Positions 23,200 to 35,971 of a stretch of DNA of 64,000 bases are shown here, piece after piece. The stretch is from positions 93,479,152 to 93,543,151 of the forward strand of contig CM065299.1 in NCBI GenBank assembly GCA_032871835.1. Direction: 5' to 3'. This DNA is from Dipteronia dyeriana (taxonomy: Eukaryota > Streptophyta > Magnoliopsida > Sapindales > Sapindaceae). Within the stretch, counting starts at the first letter, position 1; each line of letters opens with the position of its first letter. The translations under genes were made by a program, and so were the position numbers. The notes under the pieces are model-generated. The model worked only from the letters and a program-made list of their open reading frames with translations, was not told the origin of the DNA and ran no database searches.

Positions 23200-24720
23200 A
23201 TGAATTGGCATGGGCAGTGGGCGCCTGTTGTTCTAATGGTGGTCATTAACTTTGCATTAGCTACAGTGAATGCACTTATTAAGAAGATCATGAATGATGG
23301 AATTAGCAATTTGGTTATTGTTACCTATCGACAGACGGTGTCGGGTCTTTTCTTGGCACCCATTGCCTTTTTTTGGGAAAGGTAACAATTACTACTTTGC
23401 TTGCTTGCTCTGCAGTTGGTTAGTTGAGTAGTTTTTTTTTTTTTTTTAATTGCAGGAATAGTAGACCCAAGCTCACTGCTGAGATCCTGTGTCAGCTATT
23501 TTTCAGCGCCCTGATCGGGTTAGCGATACAAGCTCTCTTTCATGGGGATGTTATATTAAATTTATCGTCACCATTGTTGACTATGTTGATGTATAATTTC
23601 AGGGTAACACTGTCACAGTACACCTTCCTTATAGGACTTGAATATACATCTGCTACTTTTGCTTGTGCATTCTCAAACCTGGTTCCTGTCAGTACATTTT
23701 TATTGGCCTTGCCGTTTGGGTAAATTTCAAACAGTGAGAGTTCATACTTCATTCATCACTTTTAAGTTCATTTTGAGCAAAATTTTCACACTTGCTGCTG
23801 CAGTCTGGAGAGAGTGAACATGAAAAGCTTCTCTGGGAGGGCTAAGGTATTAGGTACACTTATTTGCATTGGTGGAGCTCTGTTGTTGACACTCTACCAA
23901 GGAAATCCATTAACCAAGCCACATGTAACAGACACGGATCGGATAACGACGATTCAGTCTACGAAGCCAAGGAAATGGGCAATTGGGTCAATAATTTTGA
24001 TTTTAGCCTTCACCTTGTGGTCTTCATGGTTCCTAATGCAAGCAAGAATTGGCAAGAGATATCCATGTCAATATTCAAGCACTGCTATGTTGTCCATCTT
24101 TGGTGCTATTCAATCAGCCATTTTGTGTTTGATCATCGACAGGAAACTCTCCAGTTGGGTTCTCAAAGGCAAATTAGATATAACAACTGTTATATATTCC
24201 GTAAGTATATAGCAATTCTCCATTAATTTTTTGGAAATATTAAACCGATCGAGACTGTCGTATACTGAGGATCAGTATGTGTTTACAGGGCATGGTGGGA
24301 TCAGGCTTGTGCTATGTTGGGATGTCATGGTGTGTCAAACAAAGGGGTCCTGTATTCACATCTGCATTCAGTCCTCTCGTTCAAATATTTGTAGCTATGT
24401 TTGATTTTTCACTCCTACATGAACCAATATACCTTGGAAGGTTGGTTGTTTTCTTGAATCATTTTTTTTACAGTGTTTCCAGCTCCCAATATATCAGATT
24501 AAATTTTATGATGCTTTTGTTAATGAACAGTGTTCTTGGATCAGTACTAGTTATAAGTGGCATGTACATTCTCTTGTTGGGAAAAAGCAAGGAGATAGAT
24601 GAAGCTAAGATGAAACCAGCCCAAGTAGCTGTGCAAGGCCAAGAAGATGAAGAGCATTGTAATGGGAATGGGGTTTCACATGTCATTCCAATCACCGGCA
24701 TTTCGACAACAAATCCTTGA
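23200..24720 (+). CDS. WAT1-related (EamA-type) membrane transporter
   Basis: Member of the plant WAT1 family of ten-helix carriers; the founding member WAT1 exports auxin from the vacuole. The substrate of this copy is unknown. Six exons: 23200-23381, 23456-23518, 23603-23719, 23804-24200, 24289-24440, 24531-24720, giving 366 aa, the usual family length. All introns are short GT-AG introns that keep frame. Family blocks are present: NALIKK in helix 1, EYTSATFACAF and FLLALPFGLE in the first EamA half, LWSSWFLMQA and YPCQYSSTA in the middle, QRGPVFTSAFSPL and GSVLVISGMYILL in the second half. The C-terminal tail is hydrophilic. The 3' end and downstream flank are duplicated at 46162-47620. 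A smaller relative fragment is at 10398-10560. Confidence 0.93.
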
Positions 24721-25138
24721 ACATGGGACTGTCTGGCAGTTTATTCTGATAATGACCAAAAACCAACCAAGCCAATTCTCTTTCCAAATAATTCTTTTGG
24801 TGGTATGAAACATAACGTAGAGAAATGTATTAAAAGAATTGCTTTCTTGCTTGTTTTAAGTTTGAGAAACGGTAAAAGACAAGAATTATCATCATGTTTG
24901 GCCTCGGTCCCTTGCTACCAATTACCAAACCATCCGATGTCTGGCCATAATAATCATGGTTGGTCAACCAATCATTTGTTTCGTTATGGACAACAAAGAG
25001 TATCTCCAATTAAGTTTTAATTATATCAACAAATTAACGGTATCTCCTATGTGTAACACCAAATATTACACTAAAGGGGTGTAAAAAGAGAATCTTTTGG
25101 AAATGTTCTTAAACCAAATTTTTTCTTATTCTAATATA
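24721..25138. other. 3' flank of WAT1-related gene, present twice in the window
   Basis: Closely matches 46279-46591 joined to 47488-47612. The match ends at 'ttattctaatatat', where a TE fragment begins here while the other copy continues into unrelated sequence. It contains no gene. Confidence 0.8.
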
Positions 25139-25665
25139 TTTGTTAGCCAAAAATTCATTCAGGTGAGGAATTTCAATTGACACTCTCAAGACCACGACAT
25201 CGGTGGATCGCAGTCGGGGTTAGGTACCTTCGGTACCGGTTACACGTATAAGTTCGGTATGAAAATGAAGACGAATGAAATATTAGACTAAAACAAGGCT
25301 CTTTTTACTATTAGTAAATCAAAATACAGACTCTAGTATAACGAAATGAGACACTCAATCATTCTCTATGTATTTCACTTCAACGAATGGAAATGTCGAA
25401 TACGTTTCTATTGATAAGTGGATATTACTCACAATGGCGATAGCTCTCTAGCCCTTCTCCTCTTTTTTTCTATATTCCCCTCCTATTTATGCATGAAGTC
25501 TAGGGTTTTCCCTTGGCGAGCAAGTCATAGGTCAACGGATTGATCCTCCTTCCCCGGTTTACGGGATTTTCTGTTTAATGCGATCATCCCGGAGACTAGG
25601 CAGAGAATATCTTGACGGGAAAGTGTGTTTGTTTTTCTTTTAAATTCTTCAGTTGTAACAGTGTA

Positions 25666-25737
25666 AACGTGGAGTTCATCACGGTGTACACGTGGAGTTC
25701 ATCCACAGTGTACATGTGGAGTTCATCCACGGTGTTT
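25666..25737. repeat. Minisatellite, three units of 24 bp
   Basis: Three copies of 'gtgtacacgtggagttcatccac' with one or two changes each. Lies inside the TE fragment. Confidence 0.85.
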
Positions 25738-25807
25738 GACGAATAATTCGATGTCATCTGTTGGTGGTGTATTACCTCAGAGCCTCAATCTGGTGGCGTG
25801 GCAGTGT

Positions 25808-27836
25808 TGTTGGAATCCCGTTCAAAGGTCACGCAGCGGAACTAGGTTTTAAAATTTTTATACAAATCATAATCTGTATCTGGGACCGGTGAACTTGGGA
25901 TCGTAATTATTTTTCGAAACTAATACATACAATATGTAAACACAGGAAATTGAAATTGAAATTGAAATCGATATAATCAAGAAGAAAATCTTACCAACGT
26001 TTGGAGGCTCATTCACTTTTCGATATGCTCATGTCTGAACCAATATTACCAACGTTTGGAAGCTCCTCCATTTTACGATGTGCTCATGTCTGAACCACTC
26101 GCTATTCCTCGCTATCTCCCGGGACCGGTAATTGCGTGCGGGCGCATCACGATCTAAGGAACTTGATTGAAGGATGTAGAGAAAAGACTTAAACAAACTC
26201 TTTCTTCAAAGTCAAAACAACTAGAACAATTCTAGTGAAATAAATAATAATATTTTCTTTCTTTCTTTGATATGGGTACACTGCACTTTCACACACAAAG
26301 CCAAGTTTTTTTTTTCAAATCTATCAGCTCTGGATCACGTCTCCGATTACTTCTTTTAGCGCATATATATATATATATAAAGTATTTACATTTTATGTAA
26401 ATTCTTCTTTTGACTATTATTTCATGTGCATATATCAATTTGCATCCAATTCAATCTCTTGTGTTATTAATTGATATATATCTTTTAATTATCCTTTTTC
26501 AAATATATCTAATATATAAAAAGTGATAATAAGTATTTTAAATTTAAACTTAAATTCAAATACTTAGATAAATGATTTAGTAAAAATAAAATAATCATAT
26601 TATTTTATCTTCACATAAATCCATATATCAACTAACACCCTCCAATTAATAGTTAATTAATAATTTATAATTATCAATATAATTAAATAATATAATTATT
26701 TTATTAATTTAACTATTAACATTCATTAATTAAATAATCTTATTATTCAATTAATTCCCGAATAAACACATGTCACTTTCGTAACACAAAAAATTGGACA
26801 ATCCAACTAATTAACCGTGACCCTTGTTACCTAAATCGATCGGGCTAGCAAAGGGACCTAATGGACCCACAATATTTTGAGCTCCAATAATCCTCGGAAT
26901 CATTAATTAAACTCTTTAATTAATATTCCTTGATTATTAACTCAGGTGTTATTCCACGAAGCTACACTCTCTCAACTGTAGATGCTTTTACACTGACCGA
27001 TACAACTCGATGTCCATCGATATAGCTATTACATATGGTGTGATCCTCCACAGTAGTTCATAATAAGAGCTAGGTCATAATGTCCGTTATACCCCTCTAA
27101 TTACATATATCCTTTAAGTACTGTTGATTATCTAATAGACAATAAATCCTATTTCCTTACGGAATTAGGAGAGCACTCATATTGTCCAAGCCCCTAATCA
27201 ACCCTTAAGGGAACTACCATATACTTCTCACAAGAATGAGTGGATTTCACTATTGTGTACAAACTTTCCCAACTACAAGCCAAACCGCAATCCCAACATA
27301 CGGAGCATATTGATCGGGAACTGCATCCGACCTCACACATGGTATATCAAAGACCACGATCTAACATGAAGAAGTCGATAAGACACTCAAGATTAAGATC
27401 ACCCACATATAGCCATCATTAGTTGATATGTATGAATCTCATCGGTAAACGGATTTTGGTGAGAGATTCATATAGATCATGGTCCAGTCCTATATGATCA
27501 CATCATACAAGGTGCCTCTATTCCCATATCTCATATGAATGATTTAGGATAGAATCATAGTACATTACGGAATGGACCGCAACTATAGATTAACCACAAA
27601 TAAAGTACCCAGCTTTATTTGTTATCTATGAACTCTTTAGATTACACGTCTCTTACTGTATCCATCTGTATATAACACTCATATACACAGTTCTAGATTA
27701 CATCCGGTAATCTTGGATGTTAAATATATGCACAAGTTATAAAATAAACAACACAACAAGAATGAATTGAACTTTTCCTTTTATTTATTTCATAAATCCA
27801 TTTACAAATTACATCTTTAGAACATAAACCCCAACA
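25808..27836. repeat. Solo LTR, about 2.0 kb
   Basis: Begins TGTTGGAATCCC and ends ACCCCAACA, with a near-perfect 5-bp duplication (AGTGT at 25803-25807, AGGGT at 27837-27841). No internal region is present, so recombination between the two LTRs probably removed it. CGCAGCGGAA occurs close to the left end, as in the LTR at 29145-31629, suggesting related families. Near 25990-26100 a 55-bp piece ('ttaccaacgtttgga.gctc') is repeated. Small open frames inside are not credible genes. Confidence 0.75.
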
Positions 27837-29144
27837 AGGGTACCTCGGGATTCAAGTCTGTTGACGGGGTACCCCGAGGCATTAACCTAATGAGGTGGCG
27901 CTTGACCAATGGAGATGACGAGGTACCATTCCAGTGGCAAGGTGCTTGGTTGATCTAGTTGGAATTTTACGACCTCATATGAGCTTTACATGAATCTTTC
28001 TATCTATCAGAAAGGTAGAATACGTACCTCGACAGGAGTGCAGATCGTCGCCATGGTGCCTAAGTACCAACTAGGGGGTCCGTGAAGGTGCAGATACTTC
28101 GTCCTGCTTTGACAACGATGTCGAGATCCTCGAGTCGTGCTGGACCTGGTGCTGCGAGGTAGACCGCTGCGCCCGGGGTCTACCTAGTGCTTGTAGGTGC
28201 TCTCTACCAGGTGCTATTTTCCGTGGAAAATTCCCTTTGAGCCCTTGCCAAATTTGGATATTAACAGAAGTCCTCTATAGTTTGAACACCGGTGATTAAG
28301 TTGGGGTTGGAGTCAGATTTCCTATCTTGTTTAGGAAATTTTCCATTTTTGAATAGGTCACCAGAATCTGGGAAGAAATCTTCTCATTAAATGTAGCGGC
28401 CACTTGTCAAGCCAGAGGGATGTTTCCCATTTGAAAAGGGCAACGCTTTTGGCGGCATGCGGGAATCGAGGTGAAAATTTCATCTCCTCGATCACGCTAT
28501 CGTCATCGATCACTACAAAATCACTTCTATATAAGTCTGGCTTCCTCTTCACTTCCCTCACGCCTTCAAAAAATCCCTTCTTTCGAATTTCAAAATTCCT
28601 TAAGGTTTTTATTTTATTCGCTTCTCTCTAGCTTATTTTGTGTCTTTCTAACGTCAAATCCATCATTGATATGTCGAACCCCGATCACGATAGCATCAAG
28701 AGGTTGGTGGAAGGTGACTCCCCGAGGCAAAATTTATTATTTCCAATAAAAACAAAAATAACCACATTTGACCAAAACAGAAACTGAAACCACATTCCGT
28801 CTAAAAAACGATACTGCATAAGTCTCTTTCAAACTCAAAAAATGGCCAGTGTTTAACAATAACCTAAAAGTTCCTATGGCCTTTATTGTTACTGTCTTGT
28901 CGTCGCCCATATAGATGAATCTTTCAGCATCACTTGGTTGTCGGCTCCACAGGCAACCCTACATAGACACACTTATGTGAGTGGTAACACCATAATCTAT
29001 CCAACAAAAGTGATTGGGTACAGAAGCTAAATTAAATTCAGAACAAACCAAATCAAGAAGCATACCTTTCTTGACACGCTAGTTGGCGTACTTGGGACAT
29101 TCTTTCTTCATATGTTTAGCTTTCTTACAAAAGTAACAGGTAAA

Positions 29145-29895
29145 TGTAGGGAAAAAAAGGTTTAGAAAACGCAGCGGAAGCGTGAGAAAAAGGAAAATTA
29201 GTGTTTGCGTAAAAATTTTCCCTTTTATGCAACAAGAACCTTAACCCTAGATTTATTGATGTATATAAAAGTATCGTACCTTTTTCGCTTGACGATTGAA
29301 CAAGCGCCGAATTGATTCCACAAGATCTTCCAATCCAATCATGAACGTGAATCACCTTGAAGTGTGGGCTCCCTTTCTTTAAATTGTATTCTTGAGGATG
29401 GAAACAAAGTAAAAATCTTTTCTTTGTTAGTTACAAATATCCTCCAAAAGAAAAATCCAAGAACGTCCGGTCACTTGTGAATTATCAATCAATTTGATTG
29501 AAACTCGCGTGAACCTTGATTCAATGTTGTACACAAAACCCTTTTGATGTAAAGGATACTAGTATACTATTGAAAACAAAAACTTTCCCCTTTTTTCTCT
29601 TCTAGGCCGAATTCACACACCCTTTATCTATGAGTTAATCGAATTTTATCTATAGCAAAAACTAATTTTTCTCCCTCAAAATTCTCTCTTGCTATGCCAA
29701 ATTCTCTCTTGAAAATTACCTAGGCATGACCGAAATTTTCATCATAAAATTCATAGGGCTGGCCTAAAATCACACACACACATATATATAGGATCATAAA
29801 TCCTTTCCTAAGAAAGATTTACTTGGTTGGCAAGAATTCTTTCCTTATGTGGATTTATTTGGTAGTTAAGAATCTTTATCTTAAAGAAATTCTAT

Positions 29896-29973
<78 letters not shown>

Positions 29974-31629
29974 GCTGGCCGAATTTTATATGATATAAAT
30001 TAGGATCACAAATCATTTCCTAAGAAGGATTACTTGGTAGTTAAGAATCCTTTCCTTAGGTAGATTTACTTGGTGGTTAAGAATCCATTTCAAAAAGGAA
30101 TTTTATCCTAACACCAAGACTCCTAATCCAACTCAAAAGTGTATTTGTAACCATATTAAAGACTTCCTAATTTGATTAGATAAATAACTCCATTTATTTA
30201 TCTACTTATCAAATATAGTCTTTAACATTAACTATACTACCAACAATAGTATAGTTTTAGGAGACCATCTCCTATTAGGAAAAGATTTTGACTTTTAATT
30301 AAATAATTAATTAATCAACAAATTAATTAGTTTCCATTTAATTAAATAATAATAAAATAAAAATAATATATTTAAGCTATTCACCATAGCCATTGCCGCC
30401 CATACCTAGTATAAAGGCCATATATTATTTTTCTTATTTTATTAAATCCATTGGACCTTAATAAAAAGTCCACATGTGAACTAGACCTATTCTTACAAAA
30501 AGAAACAAGTTCACATGCCTTATTACAATTCTAGATGGACCCCTAAATTGGTCCGGTAGAATATATCAAGTGATCTATGCAAGTTCGTGTGGATTGGGGA
30601 TATTGACGTGCTATATAAATTTAAGCTCTAATAAACACAACCCAATCACAATCAACAAATGATTCACTTAGGTCCAATCTATTTAATTTTAGTTTATTCC
30701 ACTAAAGAACTAAAATTAATCTCTTAAATAAAGATAGAATAAGTTGATGTTACTCATTCATACCCTAGACAACCTTATTGGAGAAAGTGTATCCTCGTGA
30801 AGAATACCAGTAATCGCCAAGAGCTCATAGACCGCCTATAGCTCTCCAAGTTACCATATTTACTCATATGACCACATTTTTAACTTGGATATTTTGACTT
30901 ATCCAGAAGCCATGTTTCAATAGACACTATTGAAAACTTAACGTTAAGATTTAATATCCAAACCTCAAAACATCCATATGATGGTATTCTACTCTCATTC
31001 AATAAATGGAGCCACGATGTCCATATCAATAAATGAAGTCCTCTATCGATTAACAAATGAATACCACCAAACTATCGAGGATAGACTATGCTATATAATC
31101 GTACTCATTGATAGCTCAAATGATAACACTTGCAACCATAAGTCCATCATTTATCTCAGGATTGAGATAGACTCTCTGATTGTCCTCAAATGAAAACTTT
31201 TATCTATTGACGGTTCTAAATAAAGTATTTCATTTTGATCCTATTCAATGCACCCGGTGCACTAGATTCTTTTGCCCAAAGGCACCACACTTTGATGATT
31301 TTATACTCATCATAACACATTTGATCCCACTCAAATGCTAGCCAAAGAATCTACAACTTTGACAAGATAAAGACGTCCAACCTTCTATCTTAAGTTGTGA
31401 ATGTTATTCAAGACTAACTAAAGAATTGTGTCTACCTCATACATATCTAGATGTATGAACAATTCTTCTTTTTTCATAGTCTTTTGACCTTATGATTATT
31501 TACTTTTAACAATTATAATAATTAAACTATAAATGCTATAAGATTTGTTAAACTAGAAATCACTTTATTCATATGAAAAGATTGTTAATTACAATATTAC
31601 ACTCTTGCTATCGAGCATAATCCTAACAG
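29145..31629. repeat. Solo LTR, about 2.5 kb, inside copia copy A
   Basis: Begins TGTAGGG and ends CCTAACA. Flanks are GTAAA (29140-29144) and GTAAC (31630-31634). The uninterrupted site is seen in copy B at 44189-44193 as one GTAAA. Inside, a segment ('cctttcctaag..agatttacttggt') is repeated on both sides of a long (TA)n run. CGCAGCGGAA lies near the left end, as in the other solo LTR. No internal coding region is present. Confidence 0.82.
29899..29971. repeat. (TA)n microsatellite
   Basis: About 36 uninterrupted TA units within the solo LTR, the longest simple repeat in the window. Confidence 0.95.
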
Positions 31630-31670
31630 TAACACCTCATCCTGCTTCTTTTGTACCTTATGTTGTGATT

Positions 31671-32030
31671 AGGAATGGCAATGGGTCGGGTTCAGACGGG
31701 TTTGACAAAATCCAAATCCAAACCTAAACCCATGATAATTTATGTCATCAAAACCTGCCCACGAACCCACGAAAATAAACGGTTCGGGTTCAGGTTTCAC
31801 CCGCCGGTTTGGATCTCCAAACCCGCCCACAAACCTATGAAACAAGCGAGTCCACGGGTCAAACCCAAGAACCCGCGAACCCGCTAATTTTTTTTTAGAA
31901 AAATATTTCTATATTACTTAAATATATGAAAAATGTATTTTTTTTAAGACTATAAACGTTTAATATAGTGAAAATTTTAACTCATTAGAAGTATATTTCT
32001 TAGTTCAAACAAGAATCATAGGAGGCAAAG

Positions 32031-32094
<64 letters not shown>

Positions 32095-32394
32095 TTGAGA
32101 ATTACAACTTAGAATGAATGAAATGATTATGTTTTATTCTCTATATAGTTCAAAGTGTTTTTTATTGAAGTTTAGATTTATTATATTTTAAATAATAAAT
32201 ATTATATAATTTTTATTTAAACGGGTTCACGGGTCTCGCTGGTCACCTAAGGGTTTATTTTCTCAATCCAAACCCACTGGATTTTTACTATACGGGTTCA
32301 CGGGTTCGTGGGTCGTATTTTCATCCCCCAAACCCGCTCCAAACAGGTTGGGTTTGGGCAGGTCCCATGGGTTTGGGTTTTATTGTCATCCCTA
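31671..32394. mobile_element. hAT-like non-autonomous element inside copia copy A
   Basis: Inverted ends TAGGAATGGCAAT and ATTGTCATCCCTA. The 8-bp flanks are GTTGTGAT (31663-31670) and ACTGTGAT (32395-32402), agreeing at 6 of 8. Copy B has a single GATATGAT at this site (44223-44230). The subterminal regions repeat 'gggttcacggg' and 'aacccgc' words. A (CA)n(TA)n microsatellite lies in the middle (32031-32091). No transposase. Confidence 0.8.
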
Positions 32395-32503
32395 ACTGTG
32401 ATGTCCCAACTACAGCTTCTTTTCCTCTTTTCCTTTTCTTGTCCTTAGAAACGGTTGCTAAGTGAGCACTTTCAGTTCTTTCTCGCTTAATCCTCTATTC
32501 CAC

Positions 32504-32875
32504 TTACACACAGTGAGATATGAGCTCATTAAGAGTCCATTTGTCCTTTTGGGTGTTGTAACTCACTTTAAATTGACCATATTGTGCAGGAAGTGAGATA
32601 AGAACCAGATGCACGAGCAGATCCTCATACAGTTCTAACTTTAGTGCATTTAGTTTGGAAACGAGTTTAGACATCTCCATGATGTATTCCATTACGTTTC
32701 CATTTCCTTTATACTTCATTGAAACAAGGTAGCCCAAAAGGGTACTTGTTTCAGCCTTTTTGTTCTTTACAAAATGTTGTTCTATTTCCTTAAAAAACTT
32801 CGTAGCATTTTTCTCTTTGGACACAGAACCCCTAAAGGTTTCCAGAATGGAACGTTTCATGATCATAAAACTCAT
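32504..32875 (-). pseudogene. copia gag fragment (copy A)
   Basis: A 123-residue frame with the copia Gag (UBN2) pattern: LVSMKYKGNGNVMEYI, then SLPAQYGQFKVSYN. Copy B carries the same stretch at 44327-44720 in broken frames. It has neither a true N-terminus nor the zinc knuckle, which lies beyond the hAT and solo-LTR insertions. Plus-strand frames over this stretch are antisense shadows. Confidence 0.85.
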
Positions 32876-33329
32876 GCAGATAGAATGGTCCCATCTCTAC
32901 ATGTTCATTTTGTCATTAGTAGAACTATTCACATTGAGAGGTGCAGGCCGTTCTTTCCGAGACACAAGCTCAAGATCCATGCAATCGAAAACAATCATAA
33001 TGTTCTCTTTCCAGATCTTGAAATTTATGTCATTAAGCATCAGAATGGAATTGATATTGACAGATATTGTTGAAGCAGAAGTGGTAACTGAATTGAGAAC
33101 AAAACAAAATTACAGGCTCACAATTAATGATCATGTCACAATCCAATAATATTCAATTAACAAATCCATACATGACATGATCAAACAATTCACACAATCG
33201 TGGGCCCTATCACAAGAAACCTAGCACAACATTGACATTTAGTCTTTGGACAAAAATATCAACAATAAGTGGTACTCATCGTGCAGTAATCAAATATTGA
33301 TAATTAATCATGTATAATAATAAGCCTGT

Positions 33330-34636
33330 TGACACGTCATAAAGAAGTGTTTCTACTCTCATGTATAAGAGTGTCAAATTAATAAATTAACAGGTAAGAC
33401 CGGGTCGAACCACTGGGAGGTTGTTCACTTGTCCTTATAGAATTAATTATCTAGATTAATTACTAAGCTTGTTATAAAATGTAAATCAATTAAATTAAAA
33501 CCGGGGCTAAGGGATCCACTGTTGCCTATTGGTAATTCGAATATGATCCAATAATTAATATTTACCAGATTAATTGGAGGGTATTCCACTCCACTGACCA
33601 TTCTCTGATAGATGTGGGTAAAGGTACCCACTATGTTAGACAACATCTGTCTGTCTACAGTGAGTCAAAACTCCACAAAAATCAGATGGGATAAACCACT
33701 CTCTGATAGATATGGGTAAAAGTACTCACTATGCTAGACAATATCTGTATGTCTACAGTGGGTCAAAAACTCCACAAAGATCAGAGGGGAGAAAGCAAAA
33801 CAATAATAAACTTACCATAATTTGATCATATTTTTTATACCAACAGTATCACCTTTGGTCCCAGATATATATAAAATTAGCCAAACATAATTTAACTTGA
33901 AAATATCTATTTTATTTAAACTGAGAATTTGAGAATAAAAGAGAGAGAATTTCACAAATCTAATATCAGATTTGGATTCAGAATGTCTAAATTAGGGGGG
34001 AGAGGTCCCCTATTTATACAAAATACAGATGAAAATTGACTATCTGATGAATTTAGAATGGAGCGTCAAGATTTCACCACCTCATCAGTGAACAGTGAAC
34101 AGTAAACGCATCCTTGAAAGTCAATAGTGAACAGGGCACCGAATTCTAGAATATGATTATCTGCAGCACGTGTACAGTGCACTCACAACTCGGGCCAATA
34201 GAATTGTGCCACGACATCGGTCAATAATCTTCTAGAAAGTCAACTATGAACAGTACACCGATTCTCTAGAATGTGATTATCTGCAGCCGCGTGTACGGTG
34301 CACTCGCAGTTTGGTCCAATAGTAATGTGCCACATCATCAGAAACAATGAAAGTCAACTGTGAATAGTTAAAATTACAAAAATGCCCTTCGTGGCCTTCC
34401 AAAGGTTTTTGACGTTCTAAACTTGAAAACGATGTTTGTTTTGCCATCTGACTTCTCCAAAATTCTGAATTGATCGAATTACCTCTGAAATACAAAGAAA
34501 AATACATTGATTACTACACCACACATTTATTAAAGCGAGCGAACGAAATTATGTCTAAATTGGGGAATTAATCATATTGGAAGTGTAAAATGGTGATATT
34601 ATCCCTTAGTAAACATACATTTTTCAACGTTAATCA
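33330..34636 (-). repeat. 3' LTR of LOG-carrying element
   Basis: Matches 38157-39481. It contains internal duplications: a 110-bp unit with 'ctctgatagatatggg' and 'gtctacagtgagtcaaaa' twice (33590-33790), and a 125-bp unit with 'agaatatgattatctgcag' twice (34140-34345). The text 'gtaagaccgggtcgaacca' near its edge is typical of a widespread plant gypsy LTR group. Confidence 0.9.
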
Positions 34637-34650
34637 CACCCCCAACCAGC
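34637..34650 (-). other. Polypurine tract of LOG-carrying element
   Basis: Minus strand GCTGGTTGGGGGTG abuts the 3' LTR. This is the plus-strand priming site and fixes the element's direction. Confidence 0.85.
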
Positions 34651-35960
34651 TTATTGCTAGTCCATAGCAACTAAAGCGAAAATTGTAAAAACTTAAATTC
34701 AAATCTCTGAACTACCAAATAGACAAACTCTCCCATACCTCTTTTCTCACCCTTTGACAACCAGTCATCAATTGAGTTATCAATCAAACTCTCTTGTGCT
34801 CAATAAAGATCAACACAATAACTATGAGATTCAATTGAAATCAAGCAACATTTTTATTCTGAAATATTATTAGGACTTCTTCCTTAGGCAGTAGTTTTAT
34901 TTCTTCTTCTTGTTTTTTTGGTTTTTTTTTAATATAACAAAATTAAAAACAAACATTCCATCTTTAATCCATGTAGTGAGCTTTAGGCCAATGACTCCCA
35001 AACCAGTTGGCGTTAAGACATTACGTGTTAAAACACTCATACGGGCTTAATAACTCGTATTGCAGATGTTTTTTTTTAATAGTACTATTTCCTTAAACTT
35101 TCTCTTTAACCCGTGTAACGAGCTTTGGGTCAATGACTCTCAAACCAGTTGGTCTTAAGGAATTAAGTGTTGAAATACCCCTCGAACTTAATTGCTCGAG
35201 TTAAAGAGACTATAAAATTGCACTTTATTCTCATCCAGACTCCACCATTTTACGCGAACACTCTATGCTTACTGAGGCATGAGGCCCGACTACTAAGTAA
35301 GTGTTTTGGTCACAACACACAAAATTATTATTATTATTATTATTATTATTACTACTATGTATTTTTTTAAACAAGACCATTGCCTTCGGTTGTTACCCTT
35401 GAATGATGTTTCAGAACTGAATGTCGTAAAATCTCAACTTACTGCACATAATCACGTGTCCATGTGCATGTGTGTCTAGAATAGTTCAAAATTTTTCTCA
35501 AGATGACTTAATGAACAAAAGGATTAGTCAATGATATCATAATGGAGAGTTTATAAATTTGGATAGTCAGAAGAGAGGAAAAACAAAATGCATCAGAACT
35601 ACAAAGATGCGTCTCAGAAGTATCTAAAAGATCTCCTTACTCGGCCATCTTTACAAAAAAAAATGATCAGAAGTTGTTTTTTTTTTTTCAAACAAAAGTT
35701 ATTGAATCAATTATGCCCCCCCCCCCCCCCCCCCCCAACCAAAACGAGACATTGTCCCCAATGTCTTTAGAAATAGGTAAGGTTTATAATATATCACCTG
35801 AACAACTTGAAAGACAACAAAATCCTGCAAACAACAAAAGAAATACTAAATAAAAGAAAATAAAATGCATAAAATCCATGGGACAATCACAAACTGAGAT
35901 TCAGATCAATTATGCATTTCTTGTTCTCTTTATCAATGGACCAATCTATTTTGGAGGTTG
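34651..35960 (-). other. 3' non-coding interior of LOG-carrying element
   Basis: No gene. A unit with 'gagctttaggccaatgactc' and 'caaaccagttgg' occurs twice (about 34977 and 35108). Also present are a (TTA)n run at about 35325-35350 and a 21-base C run at 35716-35736. Such short repeated text before the 3' LTR is common in large non-autonomous LTR elements. Confidence 0.7.
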
Positions 35961-35971
35961 AGGGATCTGGC

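Larger units (their letters stand above)
25139..28728. mobile_element. Unclassified TE fragment interrupted by a solo LTR
   Basis: Starts TGTTAGCCAAAAATTC at the break in the duplicated WAT1 flank and ends where the decayed copia copy begins. Without the 2-kb LTR inside, about 1.5 kb remains. It has LTR-like features: a 'tctatataagtctggcttcc' promoter-like stretch at about 28527-28546, and a short open start MSNPDHDSIKRLVEGDSPR at 28671-28727 that is cut off at the junction. I read it as the 5' part of another LTR element, probably truncated. The family is not recognised. Confidence 0.45.

Noticed and set aside
23540..23752. Minus-strand frame over WAT1 exon 3
   Set aside because: Antisense shadow of a supported exon and intron.
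32760..33149. Plus-strand frames of about 100-129 codons, repeated at 44590-44950
   Set aside because: Antisense to copia gag and leader in both copies; the repetition reflects the two element copies, not a gene family.
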